From assembly GCA_020636435.1 (NCBI GenBank), contig JACJXX010000002.1, positions 3,224,001-3,288,000 on the forward strand: a stretch of DNA of 64,000 nucleotides. The letters are read 5' to 3'. The translations under genes and the position numbers were made by a program. A model generated the notes under the pieces. That model was not told where the DNA came from. It searched no databases and was given only the letters and a program-made list of their open reading frames with translations. This document shows, one piece after another, positions 10,248 through 19,100 of the stretch (position 1 is the stretch's first letter; every line of letters begins with the position of its first letter). The stretch is from Lewinellaceae bacterium (GTDB lineage: Bacteria; Bacteroidota; Bacteroidia; Chitinophagales; Saprospiraceae).

Positions 10248-11438
10248 ATGAAAGAACTGAAAGCCACTCTCCTTTACAACTGGAACAACCGCTTTCGCGA
10301 TGACGGGACAGCCCCCATTTCGCTGCGCATTTACTACGCCGGCAAACGCAAACTGGTACATACCGGCTTCGCCGTCCTTCCCAAAAACTGGAATGAGCAT
10401 AAGATGAAGGTTACCGGTATCCCCAACGCCGTTAATGTCAACATCGCTCTACAGAAACAGATGGACCGCGCCCGGGAGATCTTTCGGGAAATGGTGATCC
10501 GGGGCGAACACATCACCGCTGAGAAGGTCGCCGCCCGCCTGACGCACGCGCCGAGCGAGGACTTCCCCGGCTACATCGGACGAAAGATCGCTGAAAACAA
10601 CAGCCTTTCTGCTTCGACTATCAACCAGCATAAAACCTTCCTCTCCTGGCTGAAAAAGAAATATCCCGAACTGCCTTTCGTCGCGGTCAGCTATGCTAGG
10701 GTTTCTGAGTTTGAACAATGGCTGCTGGGCCAGCAAAGTGAACGGAAAAAACCGCTGCACCGCAATTACGTCTCCAAAATGCTGGATATCATGCGCCGCT
10801 ATTGCCGCCTGGCGATCAAGGAGGGTTTGTTGTCCGTCAATCCTTTTGATGGGCGGAAGATCAAACGCAAGAAGAAAGAGACGGTATGGCTGACGCTGGA
10901 GGAGGTGAAACTGATCGAGGGGCTGGACTTGTCCGGCAGCCGCGGGAGAATCGCTATCAGCAAGGATATGTTCCTCTTTGCCTGTTATACCGGCATCCGC
11001 TTCGGGGATATGTGTACCCTCCGGGTGAAGAACATTCAGTGGGATGGCGAAGGGCTGCGCCTGAAGTACAGCCAGCAGAAGACGGGCTCTACCGTGGAGA
11101 TCCCGCTGTATACCTTCTTCTGGGGTAAACCGGAACGCCTGGTGAGCCGGTACCTGGAGGGTAAACAGCTGGAGGATCCGGTGTTCGGCAATATTAATAA
11201 TAAAACGTACAACGAGACGTTATCAGCAAAGATCGCCCAGCCGCTGGGCTTTCGGAAACACCTCACCAGCCACGTGGCGCGCCATACCTGCGCTATGGGT
11301 ATGCTCAATCTGGGCTTCTCGATTGAAGAGGTCTCAAAGGCGCTGGGTCACGAGAGTATCCAAACGACAGAGATTTACGCTCGCCTGCACCAGTCGAGCC
11401 TGGATAAGGCGGCGAAGCGGGTGTTTGGGCGGGGGTGA
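10248..11438 (+). CDS. Tyrosine-type site-specific integrase
   Basis: 396-aa tyrosine recombinase of the kind found on Bacteroidota integrative elements. The N-terminal arm-binding domain (about 1-100, starting MKELKATLLYNWNNRF) is followed by a SAM-like core-binding domain (about 120-210) and a catalytic domain (about 220-390). Catalytic residues are visible: Arg in ACYTGIRFGDM, His-x-x-Arg in HVARHTCAMG, His in LGHES and the nucleophilic Tyr in TTEIYARL. Full length and apparently intact. It opens a run of accessory genes and hairpin-rich spacers, so it is the best candidate for having mobilised them. No clear attachment-site pair was found. Confidence 0.93.
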   Translation: MKELKATLLYNWNNRFRDDGTAPISLRIYYAGKRKLVHTGFAVLPKNWNEHKMKVTGIPNAVNVNIALQKQMDRAREIFREMVIRGEHITAEKVAARLTHAPSEDFPGYIGRKIAENNSLSASTINQHKTFLSWLKKKYPELPFVAVSYARVSEFEQWLLGQQSERKKPLHRNYVSKMLDIMRRYCRLAIKEGLLSVNPFDGRKIKRKKKETVWLTLEEVKLIEGLDLSGSRGRIAISKDMFLFACYTGIRFGDMCTLRVKNIQWDGEGLRLKYSQQKTGSTVEIPLYTFFWGKPERLVSRYLEGKQLEDPVFGNINNKTYNETLSAKIAQPLGFRKHLTSHVARHTCAMGMLNLGFSIEEVSKALGHESIQTTEIYARLHQSSLDKAAKRVFGRG

Positions 11439-11752
11439 GTTGTATTTTTTGAAGGCCATAATCATTTTTCAGGTACGAAGATCGTCTCCTGAGCCGCCGT
11501 CGGCGTCACCCCAGATGCCCCAAACCTCGGTTGCTTGGGTTGTGTATTGCCAATGATGGTACGGTCTTCAGCATCAATGGCGCCGTCCCATTAATGTCTT
11601 GAAATTTGATCATGCCGACGCGGCCCGCTCAACCCAACCCTCCGGACCCCGTGACTCGCCTCCGAGATCCAAGAACCATCCAACCGGAAAAAAGAAAAGC
11701 GCCTCTCGCTTTGAAGGCAAGGGGCGCTTATGAATAGAAGCAATGGGTTTGA

Positions 11753-11785
11753 CCCGTGGAATTTGCATAGCAAATATTCCATGGG
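11753..11785. repeat. Palindromic repeat, copy 1 (CCCGTGGAAT...ATTCCATGGG)
   Basis: Left arm 11753-11766 and right arm 11770-11785 pair across a short loop. The outer arm words resemble those at 14913-14952, 14993-15036 and 23074-23111, so this looks like a dispersed palindromic family. Confidence 0.6.
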
Positions 11786-12100
11786 GGTTGGAGCCCACTA
11801 CCTCATCTAGCTGGTGTCAATATCGGGAAAACCGTGGGGACTGGCAACTGGCAAGTAAATTTTATCGGGTTTTCTTGCTTCAACGATCACGAAAAGCGTA
11901 CCAAGCGGCTTGATGCCCTCTCCTACCCTGCCCGGCGGATTAATTCCAATTTCAAGGGGCCTGCCTGGCGGATCTCCTGGAATTTCACCCAGCTTTTCCC
12001 AGAGGAACCATCCATCAGGCTTCACCCGCCTACAAGCGCTGCTCCCTCCTGGTTGCTCCAAGGCCCTGCCCACCCGCTGTTCCGCTCGCCGGATGGCTCC

Positions 12101-12270
12101 CCACAGTGAAAAACCCCCAAAACAAAAACCTACGCAAGGTAGGGCTTTAGGGGCAGCAGCGCAAGGCGGTCTGGGGCAGGGCTTAAGCCTTGCGCTGTGC
12201 GCTTCGCCTGCCCCTAAAGCCCTGTAACGGAGAGTAGGTTTTTGTTCCGGGGGTTGTTTTTTCACTGTGG
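12101..12270. repeat. Long imperfect inverted repeat (about 170 bp)
   Basis: The outer arms begin CCACAGTGAAAAACCCCC and end GGGGGTTGTTTTTTCACTGTGG in complementary fashion. Inward, ACAAAAACCTAC pairs with GTAGGTTTTTGT, GGGCTTTAGGGGCAG with CTGCCCCTAAAGCCC, and CGCAAGGC with GCCTTGCG. The whole would fold into one long hairpin. Function unknown; it could be a mobile palindrome or a structured RNA. Confidence 0.7.
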
Positions 12271-12642
12271 CTCGCCGCCCGCCGCCGCCCCCTGCTCGCT
12301 CCACCCCACGAAGAATAAGGTGCGGCCTGTGGCCGCGACTGGTTTGTTTGTGCCTCCGGCGGGGGGGTTGGTTTTTGCCTTTGGCTGCTCACCGCCCTGG
12401 TAGGGAGCCGGGCCCTCGGTGCTATCGGTAGCCCGGAACGGTTGGCCAGGCGCCGGCCCTCGGGGCATGGGAGGTAACGCAACAGCCTGTTTGCACTCGG
12501 CGGGAACCCGCAGCGCGAGCCGGGGAGCGCTGGTTTTGGGCTACGCCTGAAGGCGGTTTTTAGGCTTGTGTTTTAGCCCTGGATTGTGGCGTAAACCGCT
12601 GGTTTTCAGTATAATTATGTGTAATTTTTTGTTTCAAATTTT

Positions 12643-12671
12643 TTGTTTTTTAAGCAAAAAAAACGTATATT
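12643..12671 (+). promoter_or_regulatory. Candidate promoter TTGTTT-N17-TATATT
   Basis: An upstream TTGTTT (12643-12648) and TATATT (12666-12671), 17 bp apart, lie 30 bp before the start of the 67-aa gene. A similar TTGACA-N18-TATATT layout occurs at 27101 and 33834. Confidence 0.4.
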
Positions 12672-12700
12672 GTATACATAATCAATCAAACACCTTAGGC

Positions 12701-12904
12701 ATGGAAAAGAAACAACCTACCACCATCAAGGGGCACGCCCTTTATTATGCCCAGTGCATTGGCATTCAGTTTTCTGAGGAAGAGTATCAGCGCTATTACA
12801 AGCGCTACCTCCGCCAAAACGGGGGCTGGGGAAACAAGTTTTATATGGCGGCCAGCATCGTGGACGCCATCCAGTTGAACGAAAGGAAGCTGCGCAGGAA
12901 ATGA
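12701..12904 (+). CDS. Small hypothetical protein (67 aa)
   Basis: Unrecognised 67-aa cytoplasmic protein, basic and rich in Tyr (YYKRYLRQNGGWG). I chose ATG 12701 because the preceding 150 bp are AT-rich non-coding sequence with a candidate promoter ending at 12671. No motif suggests a function. It lies in the integrase-led accessory region, followed 70 bp later by another unknown gene on the same strand. Confidence 0.6.
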   Translation: MEKKQPTTIKGHALYYAQCIGIQFSEEEYQRYYKRYLRQNGGWGNKFYMAASIVDAIQLNERKLRRK

Positions 12905-12974
12905 CACTGTGGCATAGAGCAGGGCTGCCCTGCCCTATGCCATCTATTTTTTTCACCCAAAACCTCATCTAGCT

Positions 12975-13328
12975 ATGTCACACCATTCATCTTACGCCGA
13001 CCACATGGAACACCGCATCAACGCCGCTTTGGCGGATTGGGATTACAAAGAGGCTGTTTGCGAGGAGCAGTCCAAACAGGAAGCCCGGGAACAGGCGATA
13101 CGCGAAGGCTTTATGCCGGATGTTACGGTCCGGAATATCGCAGTGCGCAAGTTCCTGGCGCAGAATGAATTTGGGGGGTGGCGCCCGGAAGTGTTCCAGG
13201 CTGCCCGGGACGAGCGGGTGGCGAAGGTCGCCGAGCCGTTTCCCGGCACGTTGTACATCGAGACGCACATGCACGTTACTGTATCTGATTTGACGGACAT
13301 CCTGCAGTTTACCTACTTGCCTTTTTAG
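12975..13328 (+). CDS. Hypothetical protein (117 aa)
   Basis: Unrecognised 117-aa soluble protein with a charged, probably helical N-terminal half (residues 1-45, many Glu/Gln/Ala) and a mixed C-terminal half ending in a hydrophobic tail (LQFTYLPF). There is no signal peptide and no known motif. The start at 12975 is preceded by CATCTAGCT, part of a 12-mer repeated at 11801. Codon use looks like its neighbours. It is probably part of the mobile-region cargo. Confidence 0.6.
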   Translation: MSHHSSYADHMEHRINAALADWDYKEAVCEEQSKQEAREQAIREGFMPDVTVRNIAVRKFLAQNEFGGWRPEVFQAARDERVAKVAEPFPGTLYIETHMHVTVSDLTDILQFTYLPF

Positions 13329-13330
13329 AC

Positions 13331-13402
13331 AAGTGGGAAGTGGGAAGTGTGAAACCGGAACTTACGCCAAGGCTGCCTTTTCGGCTTTCCCACTTCCCAC
13401 TT
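13331..13402. repeat. Intergenic inverted repeat built from GTGGGAA words
   Basis: AAGTGGGAAGTGGGAA (13331-13346) is complementary to TTCCCACTTCCCACTT (13387-13402). It could form a hairpin directly after the preceding gene. There is no T-tract, so a standard terminator is unlikely. Confidence 0.65.
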
Positions 13403-13526
13403 CGCATCCTGACGAATGCTTTGCATTGTCAGGGCCCTGGCCGCAAGCGTCAGGGCTTCAAAAGAGCGCGCAAATGGGAAAAAGCCAACACTTAACCCAT
13501 TTCCTTAACTTTTCAAACTTTCTGTC

Positions 13527-14168
13527 ATGAGCAAGAAAACAGCTTATCTACCGATCACCCAGCCGAATGGCAACCTGGTTGACAAGAAATCGGGCGAATT
13601 GCTGCCCGTCACTTATTTTCCTGGCCGGCCGCTACAGTACCGCTTCGACGCCAGCCGTGGAATCTTCAACATCCGCGGCGAGACGGTGCTGACCAAGCCG
13701 CGCGAAGCGTTTGAGGTCATCCCGGTGGCTTACCGCATTTTTGCCGACAACATCCTGGGCGTGGGCATGAAGAAATGGGCGGAGTTCTTCTTCTTGAACG
13801 AGGAGCGCCAGCTGTGCAACCTGCTGCTGCATGGCTACAGCGTCCAGAACCTGATGCAGGTGGTGGCCGACCACATGTTCTACGACAACGTGAAGCTGAC
13901 CGAGGTGCGCCTGAAGATCACCCCAGTGCAGAAGGAGAGCAAGAGCCCAGGGGCGGAGGGCAAGAAATATCACATTGCTTCTTTCGACTACGAACGGATC
14001 CCTCCGGAGGAGGTGGCCACCCTCCAGAATGCCGTGAAGGGCCTCCAGATCTGGCGCGAGGATACGAACACGGGCGCGGGCGAGACGCAGTTTGCGGAGA
14101 ATTACTCGCCGCCGGTGTTTGAGGAGGCGCCGGAGGGGGCGGCTTTCCATGCGCTGGGGGGCGAGTAG
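13527..14168 (+). CDS. Hypothetical protein (213 aa)
   Basis: Unrecognised 213-aa soluble protein with no signal peptide or membrane segment. The central part (about 55-125) has a regular hydrophobic pattern (VIPVAYRIFADNILGVGMKK, CNLLLHGYSVQNLMQVVADH) consistent with a folded helical domain. The C-terminal 50 residues are acidic and low in complexity. It starts at ATG 13527 with no Shine-Dalgarno sequence. The preceding 200-bp spacer carries a hairpin and the following spacer another. No function can be assigned. Confidence 0.7.
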   Translation: MSKKTAYLPITQPNGNLVDKKSGELLPVTYFPGRPLQYRFDASRGIFNIRGETVLTKPREAFEVIPVAYRIFADNILGVGMKKWAEFFFLNEERQLCNLLLHGYSVQNLMQVVADHMFYDNVKLTEVRLKITPVQKESKSPGAEGKKYHIASFDYERIPPEEVATLQNAVKGLQIWREDTNTGAGETQFAENYSPPVFEEAPEGAAFHALGGE

Positions 14169-14177
14169 GGCGTAGAT

Positions 14178-14266
14178 AGAACACGGATGACACAGATTTA
14201 GCGGATTAACACGGATAGGCAGCCAAAATCCGCGAAGATTTGCCCGATCCGTGTCATCCGTGTTCT
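14178..14266. repeat. Intergenic inverted repeat with 16-bp perfect arms
   Basis: AGAACACGGATGACAC at 14178-14193 and its exact reverse complement at 14251-14266 flank about 57 bp that contains further GGATTAACACGGAT-like words. It fills the gap between two genes in the same way as the repeats at 13331, 26866 and 27605. Confidence 0.75.
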
Positions 14267-14285
14267 AACATCAAAATCCACCGCC

Positions 14286-14681
14286 ATGCCCCTCGAAGAA
14301 CAATACGAAAAGGCACTCCGCGCCTGGCTGAGCTTCAGGCCGAGCGTAGCCGAGGCCGAAGCCGAACTCGGGCTGAGCGGAGTCGAAGCCAAAACGCATA
14401 AAACTATGAATGCCAAAACAACCAACGCCAAAACCCTGATCATTCGCTGTCTCTCGCCGGAAGTCAACCGCGCCCTGCGCTGGGGCAAACGCCGCTTTGG
14501 GCAGTACCACCAACTCCAAAGCGGCGGAGCGCATGCTGCTGCGCTGCCGGGTACAGGAGGAGTGTATCAAGGGGCTGGAACTGGAAAAGGGGAGCTGGAG
14601 CGCCGCTGCCGGGAGCTGCTGCGGGCGGTAAGGCGGCTGGCTGAGCTGCAGGGGGAACTGGAAGAAGCGAAGGGGATTTGA
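14286..14681 (+). pseudogene. Small unknown gene with two apparent compensating frameshifts
   Basis: The frame starting at 14286 encodes a plausible protein (MPLEEQYEKALRAWLSF...) up to GKRRFG near 14500. From there to about 14607 the sensible coding frame is a different one (TTNSKAAERMLLRCRVQEEC...). It then returns to the first frame (ELERRCRELLRAVRRLAELQ) to the stop. Both shifts fall in G runs (CTTTGGGC and AAAAGGGGAG), where losing one G and gaining one G respectively would give a single clean 131-aa, helix-rich protein. This can be real decay or homopolymer sequencing error. No function recognised. Confidence 0.5.
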
Positions 14682-14912
14682 GGGTTTTGTTGTCAGAACT
14701 TCCCGGTGATCAACCTGGTGCTGGCGAATCCGGCCTCTTCGACACTGATTATGGGTACGTTTTCGGGGCGGTGCCAGCTGGGCGGTGGGCTGTTTTGAGT
14801 ACATTTTGGCGCCTTGCAGCGAGAAACCTTTCACCTGGTACTGCTGGCTTTTGCGTACAGGCTGCCTCGCGGCGGACGGGAGCCGCCGGCTTTTTTGGCC
14901 AGCAGCCGCCTT

Positions 14913-14952
14913 GCCTGTGGAACGCCTGGCGGGGTAGTACGGTTCCACAGGC
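14913..14952. repeat. Palindromic repeat, copy 2 (GCCTGTGGAAC...GTTCCACAGGC)
   Basis: Perfect 11-bp arms at 14913-14923 and 14942-14952. The arm word matches that of 23074-23111 apart from a few bases. Confidence 0.65.
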
Positions 14953-14992
14953 AAAAGTACCAGCAGCAGCAAGAGGCCCGTACCCGCGCCGT

Positions 14993-15036
14993 CGCCCTGG
15001 GGAATGTCTAAGGAGGAGCAAACGTTCCCCAGGGCG
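14993..15036. repeat. Palindromic repeat, copy 3 (CGCCCTGGGGAA...TTCCCCAGGGCG)
   Basis: Perfect 12-bp arms at 14993-15004 and 15025-15036. A variant of the CCTGTGGAA palindrome with G for T. Confidence 0.6.
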
Positions 15037-15117
15037 CCGTCGCCGCCTTAAACTCCGGGAGTTTAACTGCTCCTATAAAAATTGGCTTTTTCGGATAATT
15101 TCTATCTTGTGGTTGCT

Positions 15118-15331
15118 ATGGCAAAGAAAAAAATTAACGTAGAAGGGTTCGAAATCACGATCCTGGTTGGAGATAAAGCAGACTATATCTCTTTGACCGA
15201 CATCGCGAAACAATCGGCAGACGAACCCCGCTTTACCATCCGGAGCTGGATGCGAAACAACAGTACCCTAGCCTATCTTGATGAATGGGAGAGCGTCCAT
15301 AACCCTGATTTTAAACGTGGCGAAGCTGCCA
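15118..15331 (+). pseudogene. KilA-N domain protein, 5' exon (split by group II intron)
   Basis: ATG 15118 begins a KilA-N domain (MAKKKINVEGFEITILVGDK; DYISLTDIAK; RSWMRNN; HNPDFKRGEAA). KilA-N domains are DNA-binding modules of phage and mobile-element regulators. The domain stops half way, where the sequence becomes GTGCGACAAGAAG, the start expected of a group II intron. Without splicing the frame runs on to a stop at 15387. The rest of the domain lies at 21345-21517. The two halves join in frame as RGEAA-T-FRLNATNN, giving a near-complete KilA-N fold. I therefore read this as one gene interrupted by an intron, functional only if the RNA is still spliced. Confidence 0.85.
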
Positions 15332-15952
15332 GTGCGACAAGAAGTCTTGCGGCAGTGAAGCCGCTTCAAATACTGTTAAACATCTGATTACAAAATAGTT
15401 ATCACACTAAATCAGATGATTTAACCTGATATGTTGCTATCAGTTTCCTATCGGGATATGCGCCATTGGCAACGATGGGGTGTAAAGCTCCTGAGACAAA
15501 GCTACCTTTCAAAAACCAATTCGTGAGAAGCGGTTCAAAATTGTAAATGCCATACAATGAAGGAGCGAGGAAGAGATGATATGCGTAAAATACTTGAACC
15601 GTTGTAACCTTCGTAAGTCGCAGCAAGTGAAAGGGCATTGATACACTTGAACCAAAAGGTAAAGGGTAAGGATGCTGTTTTGACTTTGGGCAGTACGCAA
15701 TCACCAATTCCCCTGGAGGACAGGCGGGCGCTAAGTCATCAGTAGCTTAACAGCTACACCTGTGTTTGAAATGGAACCTGTTAAGCCTGTACCGTTCCCC
15801 GGTGCGTTTACGCTGTATTGGGGTAGAGCGGTTGTAAAACCAATCGAAAACGGTGCAGGTAAAGGAAAACGGAGAAAGCGAATGCTCGGTTGTAATGACA
15901 GAGATAGCGGTTCAAACTTTGCCGCACTCGAAAGAGAGCAGACTTCCGTTTG

Positions 15953-16611
15953 ATGCACTATTACGAGAAAACGGTATTAGATTATTCACATGGAAAAGCA
16001 GAAGATATGGCTAACTCAATACCAGCAGCTTATTTATTGACTGGCTATAGTGCGTCCATGACTGACAAAAATGTATGGCAATTCATTCGCTGGGAGGTTG
16101 TCGTTCGTCAGGTTAAATCCTTACAGTCACGTATCGTAAAGGCAGTTAAGGCAGGGCGATGGAATAGAGTCAAAGTGCTTCAAGGCATTTTGGACCGTTC
16201 CTACGCTGCTAAACTTCTGGCAATCAGAAGGGTTACTGAAAACAGCGGGAAAAGAACCGCTGGTATTGATGGGAAAATATGGGATACGCCTAAAAGTAAG
16301 TATGATGCAATTAGCCAATTAGGCGTCATAGGATACCAACCCCTGGCAGTGCGCCGAATCAAGATTCCGAAAGCTAACGGGAAGCTACGCCCTCTAGGCA
16401 TCCCCACCATGCGTGACCGAACCATGCAAGGGCTACTTCTTCTAGGGCTAGAACCGGTTAGCGAAACCTTAGCAGACCACCATTCTTATGGTTTTCGCCC
16501 ACATCGCTGTTGTGCGGACGCTATTGAACAATGCTTTATAGTATTAGCTCAAAAGAACAGTCCAAGCTACATATTGGAAGGCGATATCCGCGGATGTTTC
16601 GATCCTTCATC
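15953..16611 (+). pseudogene. Group II intron reverse transcriptase/maturase, N-terminal fragment (outer intron)
   Basis: Encodes the first part of an LtrA-like protein: the WxxIxW-type start region, RT0/RT1 segments (SGKRTAGIDGKIW; IPKANGKLRPLGIPTMRDRTMQ) and the YGFRPHRCCADAI motif. It ends at the RT-2 motif LEGDIRGCFD, where the serine recombinase element begins. The first ATG is 15953, but translation could start at ATG 16058 (MTDKNVWQF). The class (chloroplast-like) matches the C-terminal fragment at 20404-21270, not the fragment at 19101-20297. No catalytic YADD is present here. Confidence 0.85.
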
Positions 16612-16674
16612 TTGATGCACTTTCTATAACCCATATTATGGATTATGGGTTGGGTTAAACAATAATGAAGATAG

Positions 16675-18720
16675 TCAAAAACGTACATTTTCCACTGTCC
16701 CATTTTTAAGATTCAATAAATTTTCGATAACCTGTGGGGTATCCGGGAATAAATATCCGTCTGTTTCGGGATTTTTTTCAATTTGAATAGAGCCGTTGTT
16801 GATCCGGTCATAAATCCAATAATTAAACACTTCCAGTTTTTTTGCCAATTGAGTAACGGTTAAATACCCCGGAACCTTTCTTGGATGAGATTGAGAGGGG
16901 GTGATTAAAATACGATGCTTTAAACGGATATTTCTCACCGTACTGGTCAATACGGTTTTATTCATTGGGGAACGATAGCCCTGCTTGGTGAGGCGGTGGG
17001 CGATTTGTTGGTCGGATATGCCTTTGCCAGCCAGTTCGACAATTTGCTCTTCCATTTGCTCTGCGTTAGAAAGATCGGCAAAAGAACCGACATTCATATA
17101 GATGCGCCTGGTGGTAGTGGCTCCGCCTTTCCAAACAATGCGGATTTGAATCTGATCTCTTTGAAGGCGATGAACCGCCACCTTATCAATCAATGAACGC
17201 AATAATGCTTTTTTAGTGACGGTAGATAAATAGGATTCTTGCCAAATTTGGGGTAAATGCCGGCCAATGGCTTTAAAAGGTTGGATTAAATCCTTTGGCA
17301 ATTTAAATTGTTCGGCTATGGGCTGGTTTTGTTCCATAATTTGTTGGGCATGTTTAAGGCCTCTTAAGGCCTGTTCCCAGCGGGCTTCCAGTTCGGCGGC
17401 TACCAGGCGGTTATCCGGATCCACTTTTTGGTACTGCCTTTGAGCCAGGCCAACCTGGTAAGTAAGCCGTTGTATTTGTTGGCGGCGGGCTAGTTGCGCT
17501 TCGGTTTCTGTGGTTTTTAATTTTTCCAGCGCTAGGGTATAAGCGTCAATTTCTACTGAGGAAAGGGCTGCAAAGAAATCTTCGATTACCTGGGCGTCTA
17601 CCGGGTCGGCCCGAAAACGTTGACAAACCGGGACCAGATATTGTCCGCGCAGCGCATTACAAAGATACTGATTTCCCCCTTTGTATTGTACCTGCATTTT
17701 GTGTCCGCATTTTCCACAATAGATAATGCCCTGTAGTAATACCGCTCCGGGCCGGGGCACGCCCCTGGATTTGTTGCGGTCATATTCGGCATAGTTGTCT
17801 AGTAGTTTAGCCTGAATTTTTTCGAATGCCGGCCAGCTAATATAAGCTGGGTATTTGTCTTTGACGATAATTTTCCACTGCCCCATGGGTTGCATTTTGT
17901 GTGATTTTTTACCCGAAGGCGTTGTTTGATGAAGGGATTTGCGGCGCCCATAAACAAAAGCGCCGACATAAGCGGGGTTCTTCAAAATGGATAGAATAGC
18001 GCTAACGGCGGGCCTTTTCCAAACTAAATCGCCAAATTTATCCCGTCGAGGTAGTTCAAAATGATGCTCGTTGAAATATCGAACCACTTTACTGGCCGAA
18101 CCCAGGCGCAGGAAAGTGGTGAAAACTAAATCCAGCCGGCTTTGGATTTCCCGGTTGGGATCTTTATGCACCTGGCCTAGTTCATTGCGGACTAATCCGG
18201 TGGGAAGCCGAAGAGCCAATTCCCCTCGCCGGGCTTTATTCAGTAAGCCCGCCGTCATGCGGTTTCTTATGGTATAAAGCTCTAACTCGGAAAGTTGTCC
18301 TTTAAGCCCTAATAAGAGCCGGCCATTTTGGGTGCCCGGATCATAAACGCCCTCATTATCAGCAATTAAACATTTACTATAACCGCAAATATCTAGCAGC
18401 GGGTACCAGTCCGAGCAGTTGCGGCTCAGGCGGGTCACTTCAAAGGAGAAGATAATACCTACTTCTCCTAAGGCTACTTGACTAAGCATATCTTTGAAGC
18501 CTTTGCGTTCCTGGATATTGGCGCCCGATATGCCCAAATCGGTATCAATAATTTCAATGTTCTGCTGGGGCCACCCTAGGTTTAGCGCCTTCTGTTTTAG
18601 AGCATATTGCAGGCGCAGGCTCTCCTGATTGGTAAGGGCTTGGCTGGGGCTCGATTGGCGAACATAAATGATCGCTTTCCTCCTCAGGTGATGCGGCTGG
18701 ATGTGTGGTGAGGTATTCAT
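16675..18720 (-). CDS. Large serine recombinase
   Basis: 681-aa site-specific recombinase. The N-terminal resolvase catalytic domain (about 12-160) has the nucleophile serine in YVRQSSPSQ and the conserved FSFEVTRLSRN segment. A recombinase domain (about 175-280) and a zinc ribbon (CGKCGHKM...C...C, about 340-375) follow. A long helical region (about 390-500) and a C-terminal DNA-binding part complete the protein, including a MerR-like/helix-turn-helix excisionase segment near 615-665 (YLTVTQLAKKLEVFNYWIYDRI). It appears intact. Its start overlaps the small gene upstream, which suggests translational coupling within the element. Confidence 0.92.
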   Translation of the reverse strand: MNTSPHIQPHHLRRKAIIYVRQSSPSQALTNQESLRLQYALKQKALNLGWPQQNIEIIDTDLGISGANIQERKGFKDMLSQVALGEVGIIFSFEVTRLSRNCSDWYPLLDICGYSKCLIADNEGVYDPGTQNGRLLLGLKGQLSELELYTIRNRMTAGLLNKARRGELALRLPTGLVRNELGQVHKDPNREIQSRLDLVFTTFLRLGSASKVVRYFNEHHFELPRRDKFGDLVWKRPAVSAILSILKNPAYVGAFVYGRRKSLHQTTPSGKKSHKMQPMGQWKIIVKDKYPAYISWPAFEKIQAKLLDNYAEYDRNKSRGVPRPGAVLLQGIIYCGKCGHKMQVQYKGGNQYLCNALRGQYLVPVCQRFRADPVDAQVIEDFFAALSSVEIDAYTLALEKLKTTETEAQLARRQQIQRLTYQVGLAQRQYQKVDPDNRLVAAELEARWEQALRGLKHAQQIMEQNQPIAEQFKLPKDLIQPFKAIGRHLPQIWQESYLSTVTKKALLRSLIDKVAVHRLQRDQIQIRIVWKGGATTTRRIYMNVGSFADLSNAEQMEEQIVELAGKGISDQQIAHRLTKQGYRSPMNKTVLTSTVRNIRLKHRILITPSQSHPRKVPGYLTVTQLAKKLEVFNYWIYDRINNGSIQIEKNPETDGYLFPDTPQVIENLLNLKNGTVENVRF

Positions 18721-18817
18721 AAATGACTTGTTGAAACAGGTTTATAATTTCCTCCCGGATTTCTTCCTGGAGGCGGATTGGCAATTGATGGAAGACTTGG
18801 TCAGGTCGATGTGGCAT
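18554..18817 (-). CDS. Small hypothetical protein overlapping the recombinase start
   Basis: 87-aa frame whose first 45 residues look real (helical and acidic, LPIRLQEEIREEIINLFQQ) and whose last 50 overlap the recombinase gene in another frame. Such short overlapping genes are common between the first gene and the recombinase in these elements, as far as I recall. It may help regulate or assist recombination. The C-terminal part may be translated only because of the overlap. Confidence 0.5.
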   Translation of the reverse strand: MPHRPDQVFHQLPIRLQEEIREEIINLFQQVIYEYLTTHPAASPEEESDHLCSPIEPQPSPYQSGEPAPAICSKTEGAKPRVAPAEH

Positions 18818-19074
18818 AATTCCTTACATTCCTTAAAAAGATGGACAATTTCTTTTAAGGAGGATAAGGACAATTTAGTGGATAGAGAAAAAGGAGGCGT
18901 TCCCAGGTTAGTAGCCGATATGGGGATTTTCAGCATCATGTAACCTCGGTACTGTACAAAAACGTTCGCTTCTCCGACGGGCGGGCGGCTAACGGAAATA
19001 ATTGGAAATCGCCGCCCGAATAGCGGGTGGCCCGGGTAAATTATTTCTACTTCTTCCTTTGGCTCATCTGTCAA
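18742..19074 (-). CDS. Element-borne hypothetical protein (DUF5372-like)
   Basis: 110-aa soluble protein and first gene of the serine recombinase element. Its HPLFGRRFPIISVSR segment (residues about 15-30), followed by a short beta-rich stretch, resembles proteins (DUF5372 type, from memory) often placed beside such recombinases. It overlaps the next gene by 76 bp. The role is unknown; an accessory factor for recombination is a reasonable guess from context only. Confidence 0.6.
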   Translation of the reverse strand: MTDEPKEEVEIIYPGHPLFGRRFPIISVSRPPVGEANVFVQYRGYMMLKIPISATNLGTPPFSLSTKLSLSSLKEIVHLFKECKELCHIDLTKSSINCQSASRKKSGRKL

Positions 19075-19100
19075 AGTTGGGTTGTAGAAGGGGGTATTAA

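Larger units (their letters stand above)
11439..12642. other. Gene-free, hairpin-rich stretch after the integrase
   Basis: About 1.2 kb without a convincing gene. Open frames here have implausible composition (Pro/Arg/Ala runs) and no family features. It contains a stem AAGCGCC/GGCGCTT at 11697-11729 (followed on the minus strand by a T-rich run, so possibly a minus-strand terminator), a palindrome at 11753-11785 and a long inverted repeat at 12101-12270. The 12-mer CCTCATCTAGCT at 11801 recurs at 12963, just before the start of a gene. Confidence 0.5.
14682..15117. other. Gene-free spacer with palindromes before the KilA-N gene
   Basis: GC-rich stretch with no convincing gene. It holds palindromes at 14913-14952 and 14993-15036 and a near-perfect 19-bp palindrome TTAAACTCCGGGAGTTTAA at about 15048-15066, close enough to the KilA-N start to be regulatory. 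Confidence 0.5.

Noticed and set aside
11807..12482. Minus-strand frames of 68-165 codons over the long hairpin
   Set aside because: They cross both arms of the inverted repeat, are proline/arginine-rich and resemble no protein family.
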